A DNA stretch of 57,228 bases from Geofilum rubicundum JCM 15548 (GTDB lineage: Bacteria > Bacteroidota > Bacteroidia > Bacteroidales > Marinilabiliaceae): contig NZ_BAZW01000027.1 in NCBI RefSeq assembly GCF_000974365.1, positions 1 through 57,228 of the forward strand, given 5' to 3'. Under the pieces are notes generated by a model. That model was not told the DNA's origin and ran no database searches. It worked only from the letters and a program-made list of their open reading frames with translations. A program made the translations under genes and the position numbers. Below, piece by piece: positions 1 through 10,017 of the stretch. Within the stretch, counting starts at the first letter, position 1, and each line of letters begins with the position of its first letter.

Positions 1-1116
1 ATTATTTGGTGAGAGAGACTGAGTTCTTTCTTCAATCCAGCTTTTAAGGGCCCTAATTTGTTGAGATTTTTGAGGGTTTAACTCTTTGGCTTCTTCAAGA
101 ATAGTTAAAACAGTATTGGGGTTTTTGAGGTAATTGAAACCTGCCTGTCCCACACGTTTTTTGTCCTCCAGGTAGCCCTTTTCCTTTATGTCATCTATTT
201 TATTGTCCAAAACAAAAGAAAGGTTTTTGCGGGCCACAATGTTAAAGCTTTCAGCATCATTGATGGGTTCCGGCACTTTTAAAAATGATGCCTCGCCGTA
301 AAACCCGACAATCTTACCTTTTGAATAAAAAACCACGATATTGTCACTATCTTTCAGCGACGGGGCAGCATTCCATTGAGAATACCCCAAGATTTTATTC
401 CCTTTGTTGCGTGGGTTGTCAATGTCAAAATTCCAGCTTTCATGGGGAATATTTCCGTCTTTTACCCAGGAATGATTGCTTGGGTCATTGCTTGGAGCTT
501 TCCAGTCGTTACTGTTCCATGTGATGTTGGCAATAATCATTCCCGGTAGCTGGGGGTTGGCATCCATAGTATTGTTGTTATTGCGAATAGACTGTATTCT
601 GTTTAAAGATTTGGCAAACTCTTCATCCGGAATCATCATTTTTTCCTCCAGTCCCATGTCCATTATAAGTTGGTCTATAACCGGCTTTTGATTTTGAATA
701 AAATCATCAAGATTTGAAAAGATGTTCTTCTCGTTGGAATAAGGCCTGGTGTACTTGGTTTCATCCACTTGCTTGAACCCCTGGATTTTTTCAATGCATT
801 GATTATACAAATCCAACAGACCAGAATCTTTTTCACCTTTAAAAACTATTTCGAGATGGGCTGAAGCATTCCCTTGTTCATCGATACCAACAACAAAGCC
901 AATGCTTTTGGTCATATTAACACCCCCATTGGGCTTGTAAAATCCAATGAAAATGTAATTATGATTACCATGGAACCAATGGCCGCCTTTGAGTCTTTCC
1001 TTATTATTCTTTTTACGTAAATAAAAAGTAAAATCCGGCTCTTTTGCTCTTATGCTTAAAAGGTGTTCGAGCAATTTGTCGTGCCATTCAATTATAGACT
1101 GTGGAGTTTGGAACAT
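1..1116 (-). CDS. Partial protein, possibly the N-terminal region of a McrB-like restriction ATPase
   Basis: A leftward reading frame starts at an ATG at 1116 and stays open for 372 codons to the window edge, so the C-terminal part is missing. The visible part is soluble, with no signal peptide or membrane segment. Around residues 245-290 there is a beta-rich stretch with short motifs such as GYSQWNA and KIVGFYGE, followed by a lysine-rich helical region. This layout resembles the N-terminal recognition part of McrB-type restriction ATPases, in which the AAA+ domain follows. No Walker motif lies inside the window, so the family assignment is a guess. That a gene is present is well supported by the long open frame and the AT-rich leader upstream of the ATG. 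Confidence 0.6.
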   Translation of the reverse strand, partial: MFQTPQSIIEWHDKLLEHLLSIRAKEPDFTFYLRKKNNKERLKGGHWFHGNHNYIFIGFYKPNGGVNMTKSIGFVVGIDEQGNASAHLEIVFKGEKDSGLLDLYNQCIEKIQGFKQVDETKYTRPYSNEKNIFSNLDDFIQNQKPVIDQLIMDMGLEEKMMIPDEEFAKSLNRIQSIRNNNNTMDANPQLPGMIIANITWNSNDWKAPSNDPSNHSWVKDGNIPHESWNFDIDNPRNKGNKILGYSQWNAAPSLKDSDNIVVFYSKGKIVGFYGEASFLKVPEPINDAESFNIVARKNLSFVLDNKIDDIKEKGYLEDKKRVGQAGFNYLKNPNTVLTILEEAKELNPQKSQQIRALKSWIEERTQSLSPNN

Positions 1117-1897
1117 TATTTTTTAATTTTCATGATCATTTTTTTTTAAGCAAAATTCAGGGTCAATTACTTATAAGTCGTCATAGGTGAGGTGGTAAAG
1201 GCGATAAATTATAGTTTTCATGAGTAGTGATTTAGCAGTGCTTCACCTTTTTTTCTGCGAAAAAGTTTTGGGAGCGAAAAACTTTTTAGGCTTTAAGATC
1301 TAATTTGCAAAGAATGTAAATGTCTTTTGTTCTGCAATGTTTTCATTATTAAAGGGTAATGGTTTCTCCTATTTTTTAGGAAAAGTTTTCGTTGGTTAAA
1401 AATGTTCAAAATTTCCGCCATTTCAAAATCTCACATTCAAGCTCTTTTAACATTAAACCAAATGCAGGAAGTAAAGGACAATGCTAGTTTAATATCTTAA
1501 AAATATGGAGATGCACTTTTCACGGACTTTTGATCTGGGTGTTTTACCTCTACCTGAGGAGATTTCTCCTGTCACGAATGAAAGTATTGCAGGTCTGTAA
1601 TTGGTGCCACGTGACTTTCTCGATTCAGAAAAAAATGATTAATTCTTTTCACGTACGACACCTTTTGGCATACTGCCACTTACCTTTGCTTTACAAATCG
1701 AATGCAAACCTTTAAAACGCCACAAAATGAAAACAGCCAAAAGCCTGGTATTAATAAAGCTATTGATTTTTGCCTCCAGGAAAGCACCGCTCTACAGAAA
1801 GCGGCTCTTGGTTTTATAGGATGCGCTTTGATATCATCAATTTTATAGGCATTTTTAAAAACGCAACATTCCCTAACTAGTCAATAAAGCAATTTTC
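1117..1897. other. Gene-poor divergent intergenic region
   Basis: About 780 bases separate the leftward partial gene from recD. I find no convincing gene. Two tiny frames on the plus strand (1505-1600, beginning MEMHFSRTFD, and 1702-1848, 48 codons beginning MQTFKTPQNE) have start codons but no recognisable family; they could be relics or chance. A 10-base inverted repeat, arms 1260-1269 and 1278-1287 with an 8-base loop, could form a hairpin in RNA from either strand. The promoters of both flanking genes must lie here, but no clear TAnnTTTG box stands out. Confidence 0.5.
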
Positions 1898-3703
1898 ATG
1901 CAAACCATTAACGATGTACATGCTCAATTTGCCGGATTTTTTCCTGAGGTGGAATTGAGGCCACTCATTTATTTGTTGTCGAAGAAGTTGAGTGAGGGGC
2001 ATGTCTGTATTGACCCCATGGCCTTGCTGGATAGCAGTGAGCTGCCGGAGCCTTTGGACCAGGTTGTTGGGGATGTGGCACAGCTACTGGGGGATAGTCA
2101 GCTGGTTTCAACGGCATGCGGACCTAAGCGACCGATGGTCTGGCACAGGGAGCGACTGTATTTGCAGCGGTACTTTCACTATGAAACGGTGATTCTTGAA
2201 CGGATAAAGGACTTTTTGGACAGTGAAAGGGAGCGCTTTCCGGCCATGAAGCAAGCGCTGGAAATGCAGCGGGAACTGATTCGGCGACTGTTTGGTGCGG
2301 ATGAAAATGCCGGGAGTCGGCCGGACTTCGACTGGCAGATGATGGCGGCGCTGTTGGCGCTTGTTAATCAGTTCACGATTATAACGGGCGGACCCGGGAC
2401 GGGCAAAACGACCACGGTTGCTAAAATACTGACGATTTTATTTGCTGTGAATCCGGCAGCAAAAGTGGCGCTGGCGGCTCCTACGGGTAAGGCGGCTTTT
2501 CGCATGGCGGAATCGTTGAAAAATACCCACATTGAATTAACGGAGGCGGTTAAGGAGCAATTTGGCCGCTTGGAACCGGTGACGCTTCATCGCCTGCTGA
2601 AGGCGCATGGTACGTCGTCGAAATTCAGGCACCATGCGGGTAATCCGCTGCGGTATGACCTGGTGATTGTGGATGAGGCTTCGATGGTGGATGTGACCCT
2701 ATTTGCCAAACTATTGGATGCGGTGGGCAGTAATACTCAACTGATATTGTTGGGCGATAAGAACCAGTTGGCTTCTGTGGAGGCCGGCAGTGTGCTGGGT
2801 GATTTGTGTCACACGCAAAGCACCATGAATGTGGTGACGTCGGAAAAGGCGCGGTTTATTCAGCAGTTTTTGGTGGAGGCTGAACCGTCTATTCCTCATC
2901 ATTTGGTGGTGGAAGCTTGTCCGAACCCATTGGCTGAACATGTGGTGGAGCTCCAAAAAAGTCACCGTTTTTCTGACGAAAAAGGGATTGGTTTGCTCAG
3001 TAAAGCCATCATTAACAACGACCAGCCTGTCTTGCAAGCCTTTCTGCTTGAGAATATCGATGATGCCATTACGATTGATAAGGGCTACGACGCGGAAAAA
3101 TTTCATGCATTTGCAGAGGGTTATCGCGCCTATATTCAGGAGCCTGACACGGCCCTGGCACTCAAAAAGTTGAATGATTTGCGGGTGCTTTGTGCCATTC
3201 GGGAGGGGGATCAGGGCGTTTATGCGGTCAACCGTCGCATCGAGGGTTACTTGCAGGAGAAAAAATGGCTACAGCCTCAGAATGAGTTTTATGAAAACAG
3301 GCCGGTCATGGTCTTGCAGAATAACCCGGGGTTGCGCTTGTTCAATGGGGATATTGGCATTGTGCGCAAGGATGCGGAGGGTAGTCCCAAAGTGTGGTTC
3401 GAAGATGCTTCGGGGGCGCTGCGCGCTTTTATTCCCGGACACATTGGCGCGGTGGAAACGGTTTTTGCCACCACCGTGCATAAAAGTCAGGGGTCGGAGT
3501 TTGACCGGGTGCTGGTGCTTTTGCCCAATCAGCCGCAGCTCCCGATTATGACGCGCGAGCTGGTGTACACGGCCATTACCCGTGGCAAAAGCCATGTGCT
3601 GCTGCAGTGCACGGATGAGGTTTTAATGGCGGCGGCAGCCCGCAGTGTGGAACGCGCTTCGGGTTTAATGCACCGCATCGATGAAATAACTAATAAGCAA
3701 TAA
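1898..3703 (+). CDS. recD: RecBCD enzyme subunit RecD (5'-3' helicase)
   Basis: This is the fast 5'-3' helicase subunit of the RecBCD helicase-nuclease, which processes double-strand ends for RecA loading and degrades foreign linear DNA. At 601 residues it is close to the 608 of E. coli RecD. Visible superfamily 1B motifs are Walker A GGPGTGKT at 164-171, motif Ia AAPTGKAA near 193-200, Walker B DEASMVD at 259-265, GDKNQLASVEAG shortly after, and C-terminal TTVHKSQGSEFD and YTAITRGK (motifs V and VI). It is the first gene of recD-recC-recB, with 5 bases before recC. The N-terminal 140 residues match the RecC-contacting region of the family. The ATG follows a short AT-rich leader without a strong Shine-Dalgarno sequence, as is common in Bacteroidota. 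Confidence 0.95.
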   Translation: MQTINDVHAQFAGFFPEVELRPLIYLLSKKLSEGHVCIDPMALLDSSELPEPLDQVVGDVAQLLGDSQLVSTACGPKRPMVWHRERLYLQRYFHYETVILERIKDFLDSERERFPAMKQALEMQRELIRRLFGADENAGSRPDFDWQMMAALLALVNQFTIITGGPGTGKTTTVAKILTILFAVNPAAKVALAAPTGKAAFRMAESLKNTHIELTEAVKEQFGRLEPVTLHRLLKAHGTSSKFRHHAGNPLRYDLVIVDEASMVDVTLFAKLLDAVGSNTQLILLGDKNQLASVEAGSVLGDLCHTQSTMNVVTSEKARFIQQFLVEAEPSIPHHLVVEACPNPLAEHVVELQKSHRFSDEKGIGLLSKAIINNDQPVLQAFLLENIDDAITIDKGYDAEKFHAFAEGYRAYIQEPDTALALKKLNDLRVLCAIREGDQGVYAVNRRIEGYLQEKKWLQPQNEFYENRPVMVLQNNPGLRLFNGDIGIVRKDAEGSPKVWFEDASGALRAFIPGHIGAVETVFATTVHKSQGSEFDRVLVLLPNQPQLPIMTRELVYTAITRGKSHVLLQCTDEVLMAAAARSVERASGLMHRIDEITNKQ

Positions 3704-3708
3704 AGGCC

Positions 3709-6700
3709 ATGGCTCTGAAAGTTACTGTATCTACTTCCATCGAACAACTCTTCTCGACCCTGAGTGCGCAGCTTGAAGCCGGCGCCCAGTCGGTTTTTAC
3801 GCCCCACACCTTTGTCACGCAGACCAGCGGGATGGACAACTGGTTAAAGTACCGTTTGGCTGAGCAGTCGGGCGTGGCTGCCAATATCCGCTTTCTGCGA
3901 CCGGCCGGTATGGTGGCTCAGTTTTATTACCTGACCGGCGGCAGTTATTTAAAGAGCTACTTGTCGGGCAACCTGACATGGCTCATTTACAGTCTGCTCA
4001 ACGAGTCGGATTTTAAAGACCGCTTTTCAGATATTGCCGCTTATTACGCGGGAAAAGGTCTGGATGGCGATTTGAAGCGGCTGGGATTGGCACGAAGGGT
4101 GACCGACTTGTTCGACCAGTACCAGGTGTACCGTTCGGATATGGTGAAGGACTGGAACCGGCAAATCACTTTTGAGGTGGATAACAAAAACTGGCAACAG
4201 TTTTTGTGGTGGCGGGTCCGGCAGCTCACGGCCCAGTCCATTCCCGATAAAACGGAAATGGCGGACAGCATCCAAAGGCAGCTTCGGCAGCCGGAACAAA
4301 GGGAAAAACTGTTGGCACAACTGCCTGCTGTTCATTTCTTTGGAATATCTGCTTTATCACCCTACCACATGGCCATTTTTGCCGGGGCCTCCCAGGTGAT
4401 GGATGGGCATTTTTATTTGCTTTTGCCTGCTTTGTCGCAGTTGGCCAGCGGAGGAAAGACGCTGTCTTTTGAAAACAGTCTGCTCGAAAGCTGGGGCGAT
4501 TTGATGAAAGAGACGAGCGGGATTGTGCTGCAGCATGCGGGGAATGATGGACTGACGGTTCTGCCGCAGGCGCCCAAAACACCGGCTACACTTTTGCAAA
4601 AAGTGCAGCACGACCTTCGGCAAAACCTTGCTGAACCGACCCAGATAACTGAGGCTGACTTGTCGGACAACTCCCTCACCATCAATGCCTGCTACACCGC
4701 CACACGGGAAGTGGAGTCCTTGTACAACTATTTGGTGCACATGGTGCAAGGGCGTGGTGAAGCGGTATCGACCCGCGATATCGTGGTGCTGGTGAGTCAG
4801 GTGGATACGTATGCACCCTATATCAAGGCGGTTTTTGACCACGCGCCCTATAAAATTCCGTATTCCATTGAAGGAGAAAGTTTGGAGCAGTCCGACGGAC
4901 TGGTGGGGGCGTTGCTGGGACTGTTGGGTATTTCGGAACAGAGTTTTACTTCGGGAAATGTGCTGCGTCTGCTTGATTCGGCTTATATTCGTAAGCGCTT
5001 TGGCATACGGGACCTGGCGCTCATTCGAAAAACAATAGCAGCGGCCAATATCCGCTTTGGCATCGACAACCGAAGTGAGGACGACAGTCGTTTTGTTAGC
5101 TGGAGGCATGGCCTCAAACGCATTGTTTATGGCATGTGCATGGTGGGGGAGGACCTGTATTCAGATGGTGAAGAAACCTTGATTCCCCTGGATGATTTGG
5201 AGGGACGACCCGCCCTGGAGATGGTCGGCTTTCTGCATTTTGTAGAGATGTTGATGGGCTCTGTCCGGGAACGCGACCAAGCCAGGACCTTGTCGGGATG
5301 GGTCGAATACACCGAACAAGTGATCCATCATTTGATATGGCTGCCCGATGAGGCAGCCAATGAGGAGTACACCATTGTTTTGGGGCAGCTTAAACGACTC
5401 AATGCCATCGACCACCTGGTGAAGGAGGAGATGGCTTATGAGCTGTTTTTGGATCAGTTCAGCCAGCAGTTGGCAGATAATACGTCCACTCACCACCATG
5501 GAGGAGGCGTGGTTTTCTGCTCCTTCATTCCCATGCGCAGCCTTCCTTTTAAAATGATTGCCATGCTGGGACTCAACTTTGACAAATTTCCGCGCAGGGA
5601 CAAGCATTTGAGTTATGATCTCAGATCGGGCCACCATCAACCGGGCGATCGAAGCATCAAGAACAATGATAAGCACCTGTTTCTGGAAACGGTTTTGGCG
5701 GCCAAAGAGAAGTTGTACATCAGTTATTTGGGTAGAAGCACCAAGGATAATTCAGAACTACCGCCCTCCTCATTGGTGGAGGAATTGGTGGATTATTTGG
5801 AGTCGGCCAGCGAGAGCCCCGCTCTGGTCCGTTCCAAACTCATCACCCTTCAGCCCCTGCACGCTTTCAGCTCCAAATATGGCAGCGGTCCCTACTACAA
5901 CTATATCAAAGAGCCGGATTTCCGGGCCGAATTGGGTGAGGGGAATAACCGAAATGTGTTAAATCATAGCAGCTTAGATCTGAATCGTTTGGTGGCTTTT
6001 CTCAAAAATCCCTTTAAAACCTATTATAAGAATGTGGCCGGAATCAACTACGACGATGGCGGGATGGAGGAACTGGAAGAAAAGGAACTGTTCTCGTTGG
6101 ATGCCTTGCAAGCGTGGCATTTGAAAAATGCCTTGCTTGAAATGGAGGCGTCGGCCAAAGCCGACTTTATCCAACGTGGCACAATGACCGGTACACTGCC
6201 CCTGAAAAACATGGGGCGGGCCCTGGTCGATAGCATCGACGAGGCGGTTCAACCCTTAAAAGTTTTGGTCGATGGAATTACCAAAGGTGGCCCGGCATCG
6301 TCCCTGGCCATTGAGGTGGATTTGGGCGCAACGGTCTTAACGGGACAAGTACAGCACGTCTATGCGGATCAAATGGTTTTTGTCTGCTTTTCCTCCGGCG
6401 AGTTTAAATATTATCTGGAAGCTGTGGTCTGTTATTTAGCTGTAACAGCGGCTGGCCATCCCGTGCAGCTGAGTTTTGTGTCTGCCAAAACGGGACAAGC
6501 CTTTAAAGCCAGCCCCGTAAGCCAGTCAGAGGCCCAAAAATTATTGGCCCGACTCGTAGCGCTTTTTCAAAAAGGGCACGAGACTATTTGGCCCTTCTTT
6601 GCCGATTTTGATCTGAAGTGGGATGAAATGGACCGGTGGTCGGTTCAAGAGCTTCACAATAAGATCGCCAATGAATTTAGTAAATTTCATTTTCCGGTGG

Positions 6701-6837
6701 AAGAACCGCACATCCTTACCGAATACGAGCATGGTTACTTCGAGCGGGAGGATTTTCTGGAAGCTTTTAAGGCAAACAGTCGCTTTATGTGTGATCTGGT
6801 TTTGCAATTCTTTCCCCTAACCGAGTTAAAGAGATAA
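3709..6837 (+). CDS. recC: RecBCD enzyme subunit RecC
   Basis: RecC is the scaffold subunit that splits the DNA duplex and scans for Chi. The protein has 1042 residues against 1122 in E. coli. It has the family's N-terminal pattern of a dead SF1 helicase: an opening segment with TPHTFVTQTSGMDNWLKYRL in place of a Walker A, and the RecC-typical FCSFIPMRSLPFKMIAMLGL (about residues 603-622), with RDKHLSYDLR and PPSSLVEELVDYL after it. The C-terminal third carries the degenerate nuclease fold, including LNRLVAFLKNPFKTYYKN. Start and stop are 5 and 6 bases from recD and recB, so translation is probably coupled. RecC sequences diverge strongly, so context (flanked by RecD and RecB) adds much to the call. 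Confidence 0.93.
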   Translation: MALKVTVSTSIEQLFSTLSAQLEAGAQSVFTPHTFVTQTSGMDNWLKYRLAEQSGVAANIRFLRPAGMVAQFYYLTGGSYLKSYLSGNLTWLIYSLLNESDFKDRFSDIAAYYAGKGLDGDLKRLGLARRVTDLFDQYQVYRSDMVKDWNRQITFEVDNKNWQQFLWWRVRQLTAQSIPDKTEMADSIQRQLRQPEQREKLLAQLPAVHFFGISALSPYHMAIFAGASQVMDGHFYLLLPALSQLASGGKTLSFENSLLESWGDLMKETSGIVLQHAGNDGLTVLPQAPKTPATLLQKVQHDLRQNLAEPTQITEADLSDNSLTINACYTATREVESLYNYLVHMVQGRGEAVSTRDIVVLVSQVDTYAPYIKAVFDHAPYKIPYSIEGESLEQSDGLVGALLGLLGISEQSFTSGNVLRLLDSAYIRKRFGIRDLALIRKTIAAANIRFGIDNRSEDDSRFVSWRHGLKRIVYGMCMVGEDLYSDGEETLIPLDDLEGRPALEMVGFLHFVEMLMGSVRERDQARTLSGWVEYTEQVIHHLIWLPDEAANEEYTIVLGQLKRLNAIDHLVKEEMAYELFLDQFSQQLADNTSTHHHGGGVVFCSFIPMRSLPFKMIAMLGLNFDKFPRRDKHLSYDLRSGHHQPGDRSIKNNDKHLFLETVLAAKEKLYISYLGRSTKDNSELPPSSLVEELVDYLESASESPALVRSKLITLQPLHAFSSKYGSGPYYNYIKEPDFRAELGEGNNRNVLNHSSLDLNRLVAFLKNPFKTYYKNVAGINYDDGGMEELEEKELFSLDALQAWHLKNALLEMEASAKADFIQRGTMTGTLPLKNMGRALVDSIDEAVQPLKVLVDGITKGGPASSLAIEVDLGATVLTGQVQHVYADQMVFVCFSSGEFKYYLEAVVCYLAVTAAGHPVQLSFVSAKTGQAFKASPVSQSEAQKLLARLVALFQKGHETIWPFFADFDLKWDEMDRWSVQELHNKIANEFSKFHFPVEEPHILTEYEHGYFEREDFLEAFKANSRFMCDLVLQFFPLTELKR

Positions 6838-6843
6838 TCCGTT

Positions 6844-9800
6844 ATGCTTAATTTTTCCCATTTTGATGCCTTGTCGGTCGACCTTAAAGGCTCCAACCTC
6901 ATAGAGGCCAGCGCCGGAACCGGCAAGACTTACTCGATTTCTTTGCTGGTGGTCCGCTTAATTCTTGAAAAGCAGCTGCCCGTCAACAGTCTGCTGATGG
7001 TCACCTTTACCAAGGCGGCGGTCGCCGAGCTGGAGAGCCGCATCCGCCTGTTTGTCCGCATGGCCTACCGCTCTGCGCGGGGGCTTCCCATACCAGAAAA
7101 ATCCATCGCGGCCATTGTCGCCCATGCCATTGAAAGCGCGTCCCGACAACAAGTTATCCAGTTGCTCAAGGAGGCTGTTTTGTTGCTGGATGAAACATCG
7201 GTGCAAACCATTCATGGTTTTTGTCAGACCACCCTGGAGGAGTTTGCTTTGGAGGCCGACCTGCGCTATGATCCGGAAATTGCTACAGATGCATCTGAAA
7301 TAGTGGAGCACCTGGTGGATGATTTCTGGCGACTGAATGTCACCACCCTGCCTGCTGAGGCCCTGAAACTTTTGATGGAAGCAGGCAAGCTGAGCAAGGC
7401 CGACCTATCCGGTGCTGTAAAAAATGCGCTGGAAGGCAAGTTCTTATATGGTTTTGAGCCGGCTGGTGATTATTCAACAGACGCCAGTTGGATGGCCGAG
7501 GTAGAAAATACGATGCGGTCGGGAAGCCCGGAACAAATGGATCAACTCATTCGGGAACTTCCCCGACGATTGATTTTTGGGGCTGTCAGGGAGTTGCTCC
7601 CGGCGGTCGCCGCCTTTAAGCAGGAACGTCACTTGCTGACTTACGATGACATGATTGAAAAGCTGCATGCCGCGCTGGTCAAGAACAAAAGCGAACAGTT
7701 GATAGACCAGTTACAGAAAAAGTTCAGGGCCGTTTTTATCGATGAGTTTCAGGATACCGATCGGTTGCAGTATGAAATTTTCAGCACGGCTTTTAACCAC
7801 CCGGCCTCGGTGATTTTTTATATCGGGGATCCCAAGCAATCCATTTATTCCTGGCGTAAGGCCGACATTAACACCTACCTGAAAGCCACCCACCAGGTGG
7901 ATCGGCTGTACAGCATGAATCATAATTTCAGGTCCTCAGAAAGAATGATTGAGGCCATGAATCAGTTTTTTCTGCCGACAGCCGGGTTCGATACCTTCGC
8001 CTTTGGTCGTGCCGCTGAGGGCATTCACTACACACCTGTAGAGTCGCCAAAACCCAACGGCAAAGGCTTGTTCATGAAAGGGCAGTCGGAGGACCAGCCC
8101 ATCACCATCTTTGAAGTCAGCAGAAAGCCTGAAGTCATTGACCCTTTAGTGGCTCAGGTGACTTTATTACTGAGCAAGGACCATTACAGCATTGAGAAAA
8201 AGGACGCCAGCAGATCCCTGACGCCGGGCGATATCGGGATTCTGGTGCGCACCAACACCGAGGCGCTTAACATTAAACAAGCCCTGGCACAGGCAGGCAT
8301 TCCTGCTGTGACCATTGGTGAAGCCAAAGTCTTTGATTCTCCTGAAGCGGAATATTTACTTTACTTGCTGGAAGCTTTTGAAAGCCTGTCGCAGGGCGCC
8401 ATTAACAAAGCGTTATTGTCCCCCTTTACCGGCTTGGCTTTAGACGATATTCTTAAGCTGAACATTGAAAAGGCCGCGGAACTGTTTCGAAAGTACAGAG
8501 ATTTGTGGCGACAATTCGGAGTCTTTCAGGCGGTGAAAGCATTCATGGCCGATTGGAACGTTCAGGGGCTTTTGCTGAGTCGCCACACAGAGATGGGCGA
8601 GCGGACCATTGCCAATCTTTATCATCTCACGGAGCTATTGCACAAAGCTGAGAACACCAAAAAACGCTCATCCATTGAGCTGATCGGTTGGCTGCGTTCG
8701 GCCATCAAAGGCGCTCAACCGGCCGATGATGAGTTTGAACTTCGTGTGGAGAGTGATGAAGATGCGGTCAACATTGTCACCATTCACAAAAGTAAGGGCT
8801 TACAGTACCAAGTGGTCATCGCGCCTTACCTGGACATGATCACCTACAATAAACATGAGGAGGTTAGCTGGCGCGACCCCCAAACCGGGCAATACATGGT
8901 GGGCAATAAAAAGGCATTGTCGCCTGCTGAGAAAGTCTTATGGCAGGATCAGTTGGTGCAGGAAAACCGGCGACTGCTGTATGTGGCCATCACCCGGGCT
9001 GTGTACAAATGCTTCATATTTAAGGTCAATATGCATAAAGGCCCCTATTCGACTAAAAAATCGGCACTGGCCGCTTTTGTCGATCCCCTGCAGCGTATTT
9101 CCGGAGCGCCTATATCGTTTGAGCCTTGCCCAGCGCTCATGTCCGGCTATTTCTGTGCCTCAAGCTCCAACCGAAAACCCACCTATGCAGAGGCCACCCA
9201 CTTTAAACTGGCGGATCTGAACTGGCGCAAAATGAGCTATTCTTCTTTATCGGTCTTCCACGAAGCATCCCCAAAAATCCACACCGGTGATTACGCTGAT
9301 GAATACGACCAGTTTGTTTTTTCAGACCTGATAAAAGGCGCCAAGACGGGTGATATGCTGCACTTTATATTTGAGCACATCAGCTTTGTCGATGCTACCC
9401 GCTGGGATGCCATTATAGATGAGGCCTTAACGCTGTTCATGCCCCGCTATAAAGAAACTTACAGTGGCCAGTTGCGGCGCTTGATATCGGAGGTTTTGAA
9501 CAGCCCTATCCACTTGAATGGCGATCGCTTTCAGCTCAGCTCCATTGATGACTCCCGCCGCATCAATGAGTTGGAGTTCGATTTTCCCGTACCCCCGGTA
9601 CCCGTGGAAACCATCAAAAAATATTCAAGTCCGGACCACCCTTTTGACATTGGTCGCCACGGCGAGTTGGAGGGTATGATGAATGGCAAAATCGACCTCT
9701 TTTTTGAGCACAAGGGCAAGTATTATATCCTGGATTGGAAATCCAACTACCTGGGGGATACCCCTGAGTGCTATGCACCTGAAAAGCTGAACCAGGCCAT

Positions 9801-10017
9801 GAATGAGAACAACTACCATTTGCAGCACCTCATTTATACTGCTGCCGTTGACAGGTATCTGAAATTACGCGTTCCCAACTATCGTTTTGAGCAGCATTTT
9901 GGCGGAGTTATTTACCTGTTTTTAAGAGGGGTGAGAGCGGGTTCCGACAATGGGGTTTTTGTCTGTAAGCCTGACCAAGCGTTTTTAACGGGATATTTAA
10001 TACAAAAACCCAAATAG
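6844..10017 (+). CDS. recB: RecBCD enzyme subunit RecB (3'-5' helicase/nuclease)
   Basis: This is the slow helicase and sole nuclease subunit of RecBCD, with 1057 residues (1180 in E. coli). The UvrD-type helicase motifs are clear: Walker A ASAGTGKT at 22-29, FTKAAVAEL, Walker B FIDEFQDTD, GDPKQSIYSWR, IHKSKGLQYQVV and LLYVAITRA. The C-terminal RecB nuclease domain keeps its metal site: GKIDLFFEH with Asp at about 951, and DWKSNYLG with Asp964 and Lys966, then QHLIYTAAVDRYL. The enzyme should therefore be an active exonuclease. It closes the operon. Its last 21 bases overlap the 3' end of the convergent ATPase gene. Confidence 0.95.
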   Translation: MLNFSHFDALSVDLKGSNLIEASAGTGKTYSISLLVVRLILEKQLPVNSLLMVTFTKAAVAELESRIRLFVRMAYRSARGLPIPEKSIAAIVAHAIESASRQQVIQLLKEAVLLLDETSVQTIHGFCQTTLEEFALEADLRYDPEIATDASEIVEHLVDDFWRLNVTTLPAEALKLLMEAGKLSKADLSGAVKNALEGKFLYGFEPAGDYSTDASWMAEVENTMRSGSPEQMDQLIRELPRRLIFGAVRELLPAVAAFKQERHLLTYDDMIEKLHAALVKNKSEQLIDQLQKKFRAVFIDEFQDTDRLQYEIFSTAFNHPASVIFYIGDPKQSIYSWRKADINTYLKATHQVDRLYSMNHNFRSSERMIEAMNQFFLPTAGFDTFAFGRAAEGIHYTPVESPKPNGKGLFMKGQSEDQPITIFEVSRKPEVIDPLVAQVTLLLSKDHYSIEKKDASRSLTPGDIGILVRTNTEALNIKQALAQAGIPAVTIGEAKVFDSPEAEYLLYLLEAFESLSQGAINKALLSPFTGLALDDILKLNIEKAAELFRKYRDLWRQFGVFQAVKAFMADWNVQGLLLSRHTEMGERTIANLYHLTELLHKAENTKKRSSIELIGWLRSAIKGAQPADDEFELRVESDEDAVNIVTIHKSKGLQYQVVIAPYLDMITYNKHEEVSWRDPQTGQYMVGNKKALSPAEKVLWQDQLVQENRRLLYVAITRAVYKCFIFKVNMHKGPYSTKKSALAAFVDPLQRISGAPISFEPCPALMSGYFCASSSNRKPTYAEATHFKLADLNWRKMSYSSLSVFHEASPKIHTGDYADEYDQFVFSDLIKGAKTGDMLHFIFEHISFVDATRWDAIIDEALTLFMPRYKETYSGQLRRLISEVLNSPIHLNGDRFQLSSIDDSRRINELEFDFPVPPVPVETIKKYSSPDHPFDIGRHGELEGMMNGKIDLFFEHKGKYYILDWKSNYLGDTPECYAPEKLNQAMNENNYHLQHLIYTAAVDRYLKLRVPNYRFEQHFGGVIYLFLRGVRAGSDNGVFVCKPDQAFLTGYLIQKPK

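Noticed and set aside
1530-1715. 61-codon plus-strand frame in the first gap
   Set aside because: Composition and hydrophobic, Cys-rich start look like chance translation; no family, no start signal and neighbouring frames are equally open.
4357-5109. Long minus-strand frame inside recC
   Set aside because: Shadow frame of a strongly coding plus-strand gene; its translation has no recognisable domain.
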